NCBI RefSeq assembly: GCF_964340395.1
Contig: NC_135564.1
Location: 21,646,942 to 21,710,941 of the forward strand
Reading direction: 5' to 3'
DNA: 64,000 nucleotides
Origin: Glandiceps talaboti
Taxonomy: Eukaryota; Hemichordata; Enteropneusta; Spengelidae
Each line of letters opens with the position of its first letter. Within the stretch, counting starts at the first letter, position 1. Both the position numbers and the translations under genes were made by a program. Of the stretch, positions 10,743-20,430 are shown one piece after another. A model generated the notes under the pieces. It searched no databases. It saw only the letters and a program-made list of their open reading frames with translations, and was not told the origin of the DNA.

Positions 10743-11105
10743 CACTGAATGGATTTAAAAATATGAGTATATTTATTATGTGTGTGTTATACCTAAATGT
10801 GTGTCAGTTTGAGGTTTCCAAGTGGACATTGCAAAATAAGAGCTTGGTACACACAATAATCATTTCTATGATACTCACCTTGTGTTTGGAGCACAGGTCA
10901 AGTGTTTGCATAATATGAATGTCACTAATTTTATGAAGAAAACTCAAGTGTTACCAGAACGATTATTACTTAATGTTTTATGCATAAATTATTAAATGCT
11001 GGAAAAAAAAAATGACTACCAAATCTTCCCTGTTGACTACCATTTTTAAAAATTGGTAGTCAAAGTGACTACCAACTAAAAAAGTTAATTTCAAGCCCTG
11101 GAAGT

Positions 11106-11158
11106 AATAATAAGTGCAGCTAATATGGGAATTACCAAAGAGAAGTACAGAAATAGAT
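11106..11158 (+). CDS. Exon A, right part, DDE-like gene
   Basis: Continues exon A after the second GAAGT, reading VIISAANMGITKEKYRNR, then one base and a strong donor (GAT|GTAAGT at 11159). With the left part the exon is 104 bases and open throughout. Confidence 0.5.
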
Positions 11159-11263
11159 GTAAGTGTACATTGACACACAAACACAGCAACATGCAAATTG
11201 GTGGACAATATATATACATGAGAGTGTGTAAGACAATTTCAAACCACAGTGACGGTCATAATG

Positions 11264-12152
11264 CAAGGTTCAAAATAATGGCCTTTTACTTGCCCCACAG
11301 GCAAGTGATTTCATGGCTTGGGCAAGTTGTTTTGAAAAGTACTTGTCCCAAGGGGCAAGGAGAATTTCTTATGATTATTGATCAGGTATGTGTTTTTGCC
11401 TGTGTTCATGCTGTACTTTATTACATACTGCACATGTATAACAATGTATAACAATGGTGCCAACAAGTCTGGAAAATCATAACATTGTAGCAATATTGAG
11501 AAGATGTTTTTCTTGACTGACCACTTTTCAAAACAATCTGGACCAGCTGTCCTTGATGTACTTTGTTTACCCTCAGTCTTATCGAAAAAACATACCTGGA
11601 ATGACCAGTGACTCATTGAATATTCTTCATCAATAGTAAATTACAGCATGATTTTTCAGGTTTTGGGTGTTTGAATAAACCGCAAATTTTCTGGGAGAAA
11701 AATAGGTGGTGTGGATGAGGAAGGAAAGAAAATACATTGACATGGTGCAATAAGAAACACTTAGAAAGATTTTATATGTGTTGAAATAAATATTCATTTT
11801 TTATATTGATAGCTTATGAAAGTGCTGAAAAACTTAACAACTACTTTTTACAGGTGAAAAAAAATTATATGCTATGCTATAGTATGAATATTAATTAGGC
11901 CATGAAAATTAATATTATCTAGGACTCCTGTTTATTGTGGAGAGAACTTTTCAGTACCCACAGAAACTCTCAAAGTGACATTTTTTGACAATAAACAAGA
12001 GAAAGACCAATCAATCACAACAGTGCATTTGTACGCCACTAAAAAATACCCCACTATTTGGAATGGGCAAGCACATTTTGATTGGGGCAAGTACTTTTTG
12101 TTTTCTACTTGCCTGGTGGACAAGCCAATTTTTTTCATTATTTCGACCCCTG
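11264..12152. mobile_element. Non-autonomous hAT-type element, 889 bp
   Basis: The left end CAAGGTTCAAAATAATGG and the right end read inward, CAGGGGTCGAAATAATGA, match at 14 of 18 positions. TAATG flanks both sides (11259-11263, 12153-12157), again a 5-bp duplication. Subterminal ACTTGCC / GGCAAGT motifs occur in both arms (11288-11358 and 12067-12125). No transposase frame is present. It lies in the intron between exons A and B, ending 11 bases before the exon B acceptor AG. Confidence 0.75.
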
Positions 12153-12168
12153 TAATGTTTTTTTACAG

Positions 12169-12237
12169 TTCTTTGCAAACTATGCAGAACGAATACATGA
12201 GGCAGCCGAAGAATCCATGGAAGATGCATTACGCAAG
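12169..12237 (+). CDS. Exon B, DDE-like gene
   Basis: Acceptor tttttttacag at 12167-12168 and donor AAG|GTGAGA at 12238. The 23 codons read FFANYAERIHEAAEES and on, phase 0 at both ends. It joins exon C in frame but not exon A (one base off). Confidence 0.55.
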
Positions 12238-12978
12238 GTGAGACCCTTGCCATAGGCATTCCATACATGCTTTACCATTTTTTTTTTCGAAGTAGGTACA
12301 AGATTGATCATGTCAGAAACGCCTCGGTAAAACCAAACTACGGATAACCCGAGTTCATCAATAGGCAAGTTGGGTTGTTGACAATCTCTAAATCTGTTTG
12401 CAATGTCAACTGTAATAGGATTATAAAAGTTGTAACAGCTGATAACGTCCCTTGACTCAAATGATTTACTCCTTGAAAGTAACCTTGCACTCGGAACTAA
12501 AGTTTTTCTCGTTCCATAGTTAGTTAAATGATTTTTTTGAAAAATTAAGCAGAGATACTTAAATAGCAAATTCCCATATCTGATGTCCATATACCAAATG
12601 TATCATAGTCAATGTACGGTGCACGATGTATCCTAATGTTATGATCGCGATCGGATCGTGACCTTTCACCCAAGCCAGTTGTGCCTCACGGCAGAGTAAC
12701 ACACTCACTAGTACTTGCACACATTCGGTCGACAGCATTTCAGTCTTGACCTACCTGTACCAGCGACGACTCAGGCTTATCAGATGTAATTACAAAAAGC
12801 AAACACTTAGTTATGGTAATGAGCTGATAAGGATTGATAGGAAAGTGCAAGAATTGCACTTTGCCGGTAAAGGCGATGTTCCCCTCATGTTAGAAGTTAG
12901 AAGACAATCTTATTTATGGTGACATGACTCAAATTGTTGAGCAAATTATAAGAACGATATAAATACTTCATTACACAG

Positions 12979-13088
12979 GAAATTGCTTCTGAAGATAGAA
13001 CTCATCCTGGTATCGATGTAATATCTGATGCAAGACATGGCACAAGGAAGAACACAAGTAACACTGATGTAGTTGTACTTGGTGACAT
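12979..13088 (+). CDS. Exon C, DDE-like gene
   Basis: Acceptor attacacag and donor ACAT|GTGAGTG. Reads EIASEDRTHPGIDVISDARH, then GTRKNTSNTDVVVLGD, ending in phase 2. It contains the proposed first acidic residue in SDARHGTRKN. Confidence 0.6.
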
Positions 13089-13112
13089 GTGAGTGTCAAT
13101 TTCACACATATT

Positions 13113-13113
<1 letters not shown>

Positions 13114-13192
<79 letters not shown>
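13114..13192. repeat. (GA)n microsatellite
   Basis: About 39 GA units with one CA interruption, in the intron between exons C and D. Confidence 0.97.
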
Positions 13193-13195
<3 letters not shown>

Positions 13196-13282
13196 GGTAG
13201 TGGTCTTTGTCTGAATGTCACGCGATGAATTGTTTCCTTGTTGAATTTGCTATGAAAACAGATGCTCTTTTTTCCCATTCAG

Positions 13283-13383
13283 CTCTCATAAATGCATCCA
13301 CAAAGAATTTGAGGATGATAGGTGTTCACAGATATATGAAGTGCTGGGAGTACAGCAATTCTATGAATGGACAGATGATATAG
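13283..13383 (+). CDS. Exon D, DDE-like gene
   Basis: Acceptor tttcccattcag and donor ATAG|GTAAGT. The first base completes the split codon from exon C (GAC AT|C). Reads SHKCIHKEFEDDRC, then QIYEVLGVQQFYEWTDDI, ending in phase 1. Confidence 0.6.
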
Positions 13384-13854
13384 GTAAGTTTCTATTCAAC
13401 AGCAAAATATCTTGAAATATTATGAATGCTTTGAAATACAGTTACAATGTGATGTCTACGATAGCAGACTTTAATATAATGTGGGAGGAAAGTCGGGACT
13501 GTGTAATATTTTTAAAAGAATTTTTTGTAAATTTAGATAAATTGCTTAGACCACAGACAAGACACTTGTCGGTCACAATACTCATGTGATAATTTGATTG
13601 AGTATAAAGGACGCAGATAAATAACACTATACGTGAAGTTGACAAAAACAATTATACATTGACTATACTTACTGAATGAAAAAGTATGTTTCTGGAATGG
13701 GATACTTTGGCAAGATAAATAGAAGTAACTTCTCACTATTTTATCATGTTTACTATGTTGAAAAAGGTATGTTGGATCTGTTGGGTTAAATGGAAAACAA
13801 CAAATATGTATATTGTATTTGACGTAAGGGGTCTTCTTTTATCTTTCTTTCAAG

Positions 13855-13960
13855 GTACACGAATTTGGGTTCATGGCCATGACAAAAATGCATTTGTCAA
13901 CAAATTTATCAGTGAAAAAAGACCAGACACCATCAGCAGCCGGGCACGTGGCACAATAAA
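13855..13960 (+). CDS. Exon E, DDE-like gene
   Basis: Acceptor tctttctttcaag. Completes the split Gly and reads TRIWVHGHDKNAFVNKFI, then SEKRPDTISSRARGTI. The donor at 13961 (AAA|GTTTGT) is only moderate. The second proposed acidic residue is in GHDKN. Confidence 0.55.
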
Positions 13961-14199
13961 GTTTGTAGTTAAAATGTACTTAACATATGTAATGATACTA
14001 TTGTGAATGTGCGTATCTCAGGAGAAAATGGAGACATAGTACGTAAGGTTCAGTGGTAAAATTAAATACAAGACAGTGCTCAAGTCTTTCAATATTATTG
14101 ATTAGTCTTTGTCAACAAATGGTATGTGTATCAATATACAGTAAGGTCCTTGGTTTGCAAACCATGGGTTTACATTATTGCTTTCTTTTTTCTTTTTAG

Positions 14200-14361
14200 T
14201 TAGCAAACAAATTGGCGAAACAATGGAGATAACTGCCGGGTCAAATCGGAAGGCATGAAAAACATGGCACCCAGAACTGTCAGATAAAGGAAGAAGATAA
14301 CTGCCGGGTCAAATCGGAATGCAGGAAAAATATGACACCCAGAACTGTCAGATAAAGGTAA
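14200..14361 (+). other. Possible decayed exon plus 68-bp direct duplication
   Basis: After a good polypyrimidine acceptor (ttttctttttag, 14198-14199) the frame reads LANKLAKQWR and then stops. It does not match the phase of exon E. From 14227 a 68-bp unit starting AGATAACTGCCGGGTC is directly repeated at 14295 with few differences. A decayed downstream exon is possible. Confidence 0.35.
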
Positions 14362-14401
14362 CATAATATATGTTTGACATCTTTTCGGACATAAACCATT
14401 A

Positions 14402-14450
14402 GGCTTAAATAAAAAAAATTGTGTAGTTCCAATTACGCCCAATGGCAAAA
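14402..14450 (+). mobile_element. Lone terminal end of the 4773/39082 MITE family
   Basis: GGCTTAAATAAAAAAAATTG followed by TGTAGTTCCAATTACG matches the terminal repeats of the elements at 4773 and 39082, and is preceded by TTA. No matching second end is seen nearby. Confidence 0.5.
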
Positions 14451-14577
14451 GTTTCAACAACGTCACCCTCCTCTACCATGACAAAAGAGTTGCGTTCAAG
14501 AGGTGCTCGTACCTTTTTCAAAGTGACCAGACCTATTTGGACAGGGTAACTTTCACTTTTGTCTTTCTATACACAAA

Positions 14578-14622
14578 GAAAAAGGCTCTTTTCAGAGCCA
14601 CCACATTCTCCAAGAAGAGAAC
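14578..14622 (+). other. Second histone-type mRNA 3' stem-loop with downstream element (orphan)
   Basis: GGCTCTTTTCAGAGCC at 14584-14599 is the canonical histone stem-loop and is followed by ACCACA. CAAGAAGAGA at 14611-14620 fits the U7-binding downstream element. No histone coding sequence can be read upstream in any frame; only a 35-codon frame of unknown kind (from about 14443) precedes it. The DNA after both stem-loops has a similar AT-rich stretch (ATTTATTGAATAAAG here, TTTATTAAAGAATAAAAG at about 3779). Confidence 0.78.
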
Positions 14623-15747
14623 CATAACCCACAAATACAAAAATTTATTGAATAAAGTATTAAAATCAGATTGAAATTGACGTATGGACGAACGAAGTGT
14701 AAGATTTTCATTCTTACCAGATATGTCTTTTTAGGTTGAATATGTCTTTCTAGTTTCAAATTGTCAGGTATTTGAATAAAGCATATGTATGTATGAGTGA
14801 AGAAATAGTTTTGTCATTATACTACAAATGTAACCATAAATGTGGTGTACAAATACATACACTGTGGATGTTGAAATGACTGAAATACACGAAAGTTTCC
14901 AAACAACAACTTATGTACGTACACAATACAACATTTCACTTCAATGTTTAAGTCAGTACTGTCGGCACAATGATTGCACAATGAACTTTTCAAACCCTCA
15001 CGATATGTTGTGTTGTGAAATGTCTAAATTCCAGACTAACAAAAATTCAGTTTTGCGACCAACTTGTTTGGTACGTTTTATCAGCAGGTATGAATGTTGG
15101 ATGGATGGATGCACGACTTACATGTATGACAAACATGGAAAGTCTTTGAAAAAGTAGACTTACGTTTCACAAACAAACGCTTTCATATGTACTACTTTCT
15201 GGATGGCAGTGGTGTGTTGCATTGTCCCCTGTACGAAGTGCTACTAGTAAATTGGAACATGACATTTTATACTATGAATTTTATTTGAAACCCTCACAAT
15301 CACACAATTTATATACACAAATTTCATTACTATAGTATGGTATAGTAGGCCACAGTGGAGGGATAGACTTGAAAGTCGTTCGTGCCTTTTTGATATGTTT
15401 TATCTAACACTAAAGTCGTCGCCTCGCTCCGATTCGTAGCAATACTATAACCTCATACTGATTAGCAATGTCAGCAAGTGCCAGTGCCTTTGGCACTCAC
15501 ATTTCCTATCAGTACGTATACGCATTAGTATTCAGTGCTACGGAGCAAGGCAACGACTTTGTTTTAGATGAAACGAAGCAAAAAAGGCACGAACAACTGT
15601 TGAGTCTATGGAGGGACTGTGCGTAGCCTAGCCTATAGGTAAAAATAGCGCCAATGGCGTAGCACAACTGTACAGTTTTTAAAAATGTTTTCCCATATGC
15701 TGATCCATGCTGGGTGTTCATTTGCTGAATGATTAGCCATACATTAT
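14623..15747. other. No supported gene
   Basis: AT-rich DNA. Short open frames at 14840-15157 and elsewhere show no domain, splice support or composition typical of coding sequence. Confidence 0.5.
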
Positions 15748-16330
15748 TGAATGTTTATTCATTTGTCTATTTACCCCTGTTATCTTTGCAATATATGTGA
15801 TCATTTGGCTGTCGCTATGGGCAAGGTCATGTTGCTAGGCTATTTGCATACATTTTTTTGAATGATTATTCAATTGTCTATTCATCCCCAAGATTATCTT
15901 TGTGAAATACACCATCGAGTGGCTGTTGCTATGGGAGTGGTCTTGTTGCTAGGCAAATTTACATACATTTTTGGAATGTTCATTCAATTATCTATTAATA
16001 CCTGTTATCTTTGCAATATATCTGATCATTTGGCTGTTGCTATGGGCGTGGTCTTGTTGCTAGGCATATTTGCATACATTTTTTGAATGTTTATTCATTT
16101 GCCTATCAATTCCTGTTGTTATCTTTGTAATATATGTGATGACTTGGCTGTTGCTATGGGCATGGTCTTGTTGCTAGGCAAATTTACATACATTTTTTGA
16201 ATGCTTATTCAATTGTCTTTTAATCCCAGTGGTTATCTTTGTGAAATACCTCACTGTTTGGCTGTTGCTATGGGCGTGGTCTTGTTGCTAGGTACATTTG
16301 CAAACATTTTTTGAATGCTTAAACACCCCT
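15748..16330. repeat. Five tandem copies of a ~113-bp unit with RFX-like motif
   Basis: Each unit runs TTGAATG..TATTCA, then TTATCTTTG, then GGCTGTTGCTATGGGCGTGG, then CTTGTTGCTAGGC, then TTTGCATACATTTTT. The core from GGCTGTTGCTATGG to GTTGCTAGG is far better conserved than the rest. GTTGCTAGGCAAA (15945 and 16170) resembles an RFX X-box. Confidence 0.85.
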
Positions 16331-16610
16331 AAGAATGTTCCCACCAAATTTCAGAATTACCTGCCCAGTAGTTCTTGAGTAAATTTTTTGACCAAAAATT
16401 ACATTTTTTGACCCAAATCACACATCGGTAGTAAGATCATTTTGATTTGAACAATTTCCCAACTAGACATCGAAGGTAATACACCCATCAAATATCATGG
16501 CAATCGGTTCAGCAGTTTTTCAATTTAAGTTGTTTACACACACACATCCACAAACAGACACAGACAAACAGACAGACGCCAGGAGATCAGTGGAGCCACC
16601 GGGACTGTAC
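16331..16610. repeat. Dispersed repeat tail with CAGACAGACG tract
   Basis: Directly follows the tandem units. It contains CCACCAAATTTCAGAATTAC, CATGGCAATCGGTTCAGCAG and a tail of ACAGACAGACGCC. The organisation resembles the tail at 6600-6720. No coding sequence. Confidence 0.45.
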
Positions 16611-16779
16611 TAGCTATGTGTACAATATCCCTGTAATGGCTCTGGTCAACACACTTGGTGTAACATACCTAGATTTGACAAATGTGTAACTGGTATGTCA
16701 ACATCAATGTAAGTTGTAACATGGATGTGAAAAATATCAGTGCAGCATAGGTTTTCACAACATCCGTGAACAAGAGCTT

Positions 16780-17190
16780 TTTCCCACAGCCATGTGCCAG
16801 CTATGTGAGCATAGCTGTAATTAGGTATTTCCCACAGCCATGTACCAGCTATATGAGCAATGCTAGTCAGATATGAACAAAAGGGTTGCTACAGGGTATT
16901 ATTCCACCATAGCTGTTACATGTATGTGTACAACTGTGTGCTAGGTGTGCAGTACACAGCTATGGTACTGGGATGTGCAAAACAGTCATGGAACAGATGG
17001 ATATTCCATATCCATACATGTACAACAGGCATGTTTTTCACAACCATGTACCAGGGCTGTGAAAAAATATACCCTGTAACAGGGCTGTGAGGCACACAGC
17101 TGGTACATAGCTGTGCTCTTCTTCCTAGCACTAGGAAGTGGCCACATCCTAGCACTAGGATGTGCACACCCTAGTGCTAAGATGTGCAAG
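16780..17190. repeat. Palindrome-rich region
   Basis: Several copies of ACAGCCATGTNCCAGCTATG occur at 16790-16860, with inverted relatives at 17040-17115. These are followed by two perfect 18-base palindromes, CTTCCTAGCACTAGGAAG (17121-17138, apart from the central CA) and CATCCTAGCACTAGGATG (17145-17162), and a degenerate third at 17167-17184. Confidence 0.7.
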
Positions 17191-17736
17191 GTTCCCTGTG
17201 AATATACCTACAGTTCACTGTCAAGTACATGTATGCAGGTGACAAAGTGTGGAATAGTAACCCAGTCAATATATACAACATTATCAACAGAATCCATTTC
17301 AAAATAGAACTCAAAAAACACATCTCTAATCAACATACTATTACCATACTCCCTGATCATATTCACATTATGTAAATACTGAGTCTTGTGTTACTTTTCA
17401 TTTGTTGTTTATTTAAAATTATGTATAATTGTTTAATCTTGTCTATTGTTTGCCTTTTAGTCTTCTTTTTCTTTGCTATGTCTAGATTTGTCAACATTTT
17501 ATATTTGTCTGTTCTTTCAAAGCTTGTACATGTACATGTAATATGTATTCAAATTGATCAGCTTTGCCCACAACTGAGTAATGCCGAAGATTATAACAGA
17601 AGGTGGACTTCACTACTGTAGTTGCAAGAAAACTAATTTTTGTCAACCTTTCCCACATCGTATATACATGTATACATGTAGTTTAATGTACATGTTTTAA
17701 TGTTACTGTAAATTTACTTTAAATATATCTCTGGGT

Positions 17737-17737
17737 A

Positions 17738-17771
<34 letters not shown>
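17737..17771. repeat. (AAAT)n microsatellite
   Basis: About nine AAAT units. Confidence 0.95.
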
Positions 17772-17772
<1 letters not shown>

Positions 17773-17896
17773 CTAGATATACCTATATATACATGTATAA
17801 GGCCGACTTTGTACACTTACTACCTGTTCATCAAGTCACACACATGCACACACACACACACATATACACATACATTTGTATGTATATATAGATATA

Positions 17897-19080
17897 CAGT
17901 GTTTCCTCTGAGTCAAAACATTTACTAGCAATTTGGCTAATTTGCTTAAAACTTTATTAGCCAAACCAGACTTTCAATTAGCCAAACTTTTGCGATAAAA
18001 ATAACCAATATAAGTAAAGACAATAACGCAAAATTGTATGTTTTTACTCTGTTTATTTACATGCATTTTTCATGTCATGTTGGCAAACATACGGTTCTCA
18101 TCTTTGCTTCGAAGTTGTAGCACCAAACTGCGAGGTTTTAATCAGGTCTCATTGTAACTATTTGCTAAATCTCAATGTGCAGTGTGACATGTGAAATTTG
18201 AATATGACCCATCGTATGCATAATGTTTCAACAGTTTCATGTACCCCCTGACCATTACCTGACGTGGAGAACACGTCTTGGGTAGTTTAGAAACTATGCG
18301 ATGTTATCATTACTTATCCACTTGATTGGTTACTTATTAACAGATGTGGTGAGAAAGGGTTTCCATCGATAGCACGGCCATTACGGTGAAGCATCTTCCC
18401 TCACGAGTGAAATGATGATCAAATGGACCACATCGTTGGACAGTCTATGCTGAAAACTTCACTTATAAATTCAAACTGCCACGTCACCATTTCATTCTCA
18501 CTAAAAATGAAACTTTTTCTTTTTGAGCTTCGTTACTAGATCGAACGCATTATGTGAATTTACTGTTCACTACACCATTCTCTTCGTCCTATTCGCACAT
18601 TATATATCATTCAAGAATAAACGAATATCTTCATGTATTACGAGTTAACATTTCTCCTGCATAGTGGAAGGGCCCAGTAATAAAGATGACTCATCTTCCA
18701 TTGCCCCTTGCATGTTACGAACTACTTGATCAAATTTTACAAGCATGGATCGCATGATCAGATGCTGAAAGTTTTACACAACGGAACTTACAAGTTTGTT
18801 GGATGGGACGTTATTTGCATTACTGATGTAACAATTTTATGATTTGTTTAACTTTTGATGAACGCACAATGTGTACACTTCCTTCTAAATGTAATACAAT
18901 TTAGTTTAAATTACGGATGTTCCACATTGCGACAAAGAAACCACAAGCATTACGCATAGATTTTCTGGTGCCCTATTCTAAATTGGCTTCGCAAGTTTGG
19001 CTAATTGTATCAAAATATTCTCGCCAAATGCAGATTTTATTCACATTTTGCGATTTGGCGAGTGGGCAGCAGAAACACTG
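17897..19080. mobile_element. Non-autonomous hAT-type element, about 1.18 kb
   Basis: The left end CAGTGTTTCCTCTG and the right end read inward, CAGTGTTTCTGCTG, are inverted repeats. Both arms carry TTAGCCAAA / TTTGGCTAA subterminal motifs. The flanks TAGATATA and TGTATATA agree at 6 of 8 bases, a plausible worn 8-bp duplication, though the neighbourhood is TA-rich. There is no transposase frame. Confidence 0.6.
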
Positions 19081-19510
19081 TGTATATATATATATATAAG
19101 ATTTCTATTAAAATCGGTTGATAGATTCAGGTAAATAGAGATTCAGGTAAATAGAGGTTGGTATTCATTATCTAGTCAATGAATATACCAAACAAAGGTT
19201 CTTTAGAAGTCTTGACCCTCACATATCAACCAAAAGAATCTTCCTTAGCTCATAATTATTGCTATAAATTATAATTTTCAACTTCATGGTGAAAATGTGT
19301 TACTGAGAGCAGTTGAACAATGGCTTACATGTACATGTCAGCATGTAGGACTCTCACCTCTCACTCAACATGTGCTAACAGCATGATTCCAAAATTGTTA
19401 CATCTAAAACTACTGTGTTATTAACCCCTGCCACCATTACCAAAGATTGACGATGGAGAAAGCTCCATGGATAAGTTTGGCGTCATTTCGCTGTGCCAAC
19501 ATTGAATAAA

Positions 19511-19660
<150 letters not shown>

Positions 19661-19862
19661 TCTGACTTAGAAGTGTGATCTCATCACCTAATAATAATTG
19701 TATGTCAGAGTTGCCTTGGACTACTGACATCCCAACTATCACCATCAGACCATCAATGGTTAACTTTGACATACACAAACAACAACTTATCATGATTTAA
19801 GAACGGGAGATATGAGACTAAAGATGGGTGTATGTACAGTATATAACACTTAAAATACTCAC

Positions 19863-20352
19863 TGTAATATTGCATTCCATCTCCTTGAAGTTCAACTTCA
19901 GTACTGACACCGTCATAATAAGTTTCAGCAAACATATCAACTTCGGAGTCTGGTACTTCACAAATGTTATCCTCATCTTCATTACCATCTTCATTTTCTT
20001 GAGAGGCTTGGAAGTATGTTTGTCGATGAAGTTCAAGCTTTTCGACCACACTAACTCGACGCATGATAGGGGGTTCCTTCCAATTGTTGTATTGAAATAG
20101 TTCAGGGACTGGATGTTCTACCGTTGGACCTCCTCCCCCAACGAAATGACGTGAGCAGACACGGGAAAATCTGTTTGGTCTCCACTCTGGAGCACGTCGC
20201 ATCATCCGAATCCACTGATATCGAAGCCCACGTTTTCTCATCGTTGGAAACGCATGGAAAGTTACACCTAGCATCCATGGGTATTTGTAAAGTTTCAACC
20301 TCTTCTTTACACTTGCACCACATCCTGGTGCATTGCAGTACCAGTTAGGCAT
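19863..20352 (-). CDS. THAP-domain protein, first coding exon
   Basis: ATG at 20352-20350 (MPNWYC) has A at -3 and places the domain at the very N-terminus, as usual for THAP proteins; the upstream in-frame ATG at 20424 would add 24 unconserved residues. The C2CH zinc module is C6-x4-C11-x54-C66-x2-H69 (RVCSRHF), with the invariant FHxFP (residues 32-36), W47 and a late Pro in HPVPELF. The C11 to FHAFP spacing is about ten residues longer than usual because of a basic insert (KKRLKLYKYPW). An acidic tail (ENEDGNEDEDN) follows. The exon ends at ACA|GTGAGT after 163 codons plus one base. THAP domains bind DNA in the nucleus. I cannot find the downstream exons, so the protein's full type is unknown. 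Confidence 0.8.
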
Positions 20353-20421
20353 AGTAACGTGGAAATATCGCAAAAAAGAGAGCGAGATCGTCTCTGACAG
20401 TTTTGCAAAAAAGTCAAGTCC

Positions 20422-20430
20422 CACTTCCGG
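20422..20430 (-). promoter_or_regulatory. ETS-type promoter site of the THAP gene
   Basis: CCGGAAGTG on the minus strand, 70 bases upstream of the THAP ATG, matches the ETS/GABP consensus often found next to start sites of CpG-type promoters. Confidence 0.45.

Larger units (their letters stand above)
6828..11100 (+). mobile_element. hAT transposon, 4273 bp, 5-bp target duplication
   Basis: The left end CAGGGCTCGAAATTA and the right end read inward, CAGGGCTTGAAATTA, match at 14 of 15 positions. GAAGT flanks both sides (6823-6827 and 11101-11105). Several TGACTACCA / TGGTAGTCA copies sit just inside both ends (6858-6925 and 11013-11075), the subterminal repeats typical of hAT transposase binding. 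Most hAT elements duplicate 8 bp; a hAT5-type group with 5-bp duplications is known, and this fits it. Inside are a frameshifted transposase (7369-9499) and a second, internally deleted copy of the same region (9697-10318). Confidence 0.8.
6777..13960 (+). pseudogene. Multi-exon gene with DDE-transposase-like core, disrupted by hAT elements
   Basis: At least five plus-strand exons are supported by splice signals and reading frame: A 6777-6827 plus 11106-11158 (split by a transposon), B 12169-12237, C 12979-13088, D 13283-13383, E 13855-13960. Joins B-C (phase 0), C-D (phase 2) and D-E (phase 1) all agree. The core reads VISDARHGTRKN, then VVVLGDISHKC, QIYEVLGVQQFYEWTDD and WVHGHDKNAFVNK. This is a D..RH...N strand followed by an HD.N.xVNK strand, the layout of DDE-type transposases and their domesticated relatives, so the two Asp residues are candidate catalytic residues. 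The A-B join is out of phase by one base, and the frame also fails after E. The gene is therefore probably inactive, or I have missed a small exon. Exact family not recognised. Confidence 0.55.

Noticed and set aside
6820-11108. 8-bp target duplication for the hAT element
   Set aside because: The eight flanking bases (TATGAAGT and GAAGTAAT) do not match; only the adjacent GAAGT does, so a 5-bp duplication is the correct reading.
12180-12590. 136-codon minus-strand frame
   Set aside because: Overlaps exon B of the plus-strand gene and has no domain or splice support.
14443-14553. Small frame MAKVSTTSPSSTMTKE before the histone stem-loop as a histone-like gene
   Set aside because: 35 codons with no histone fold residues; it begins within the lone MITE end.
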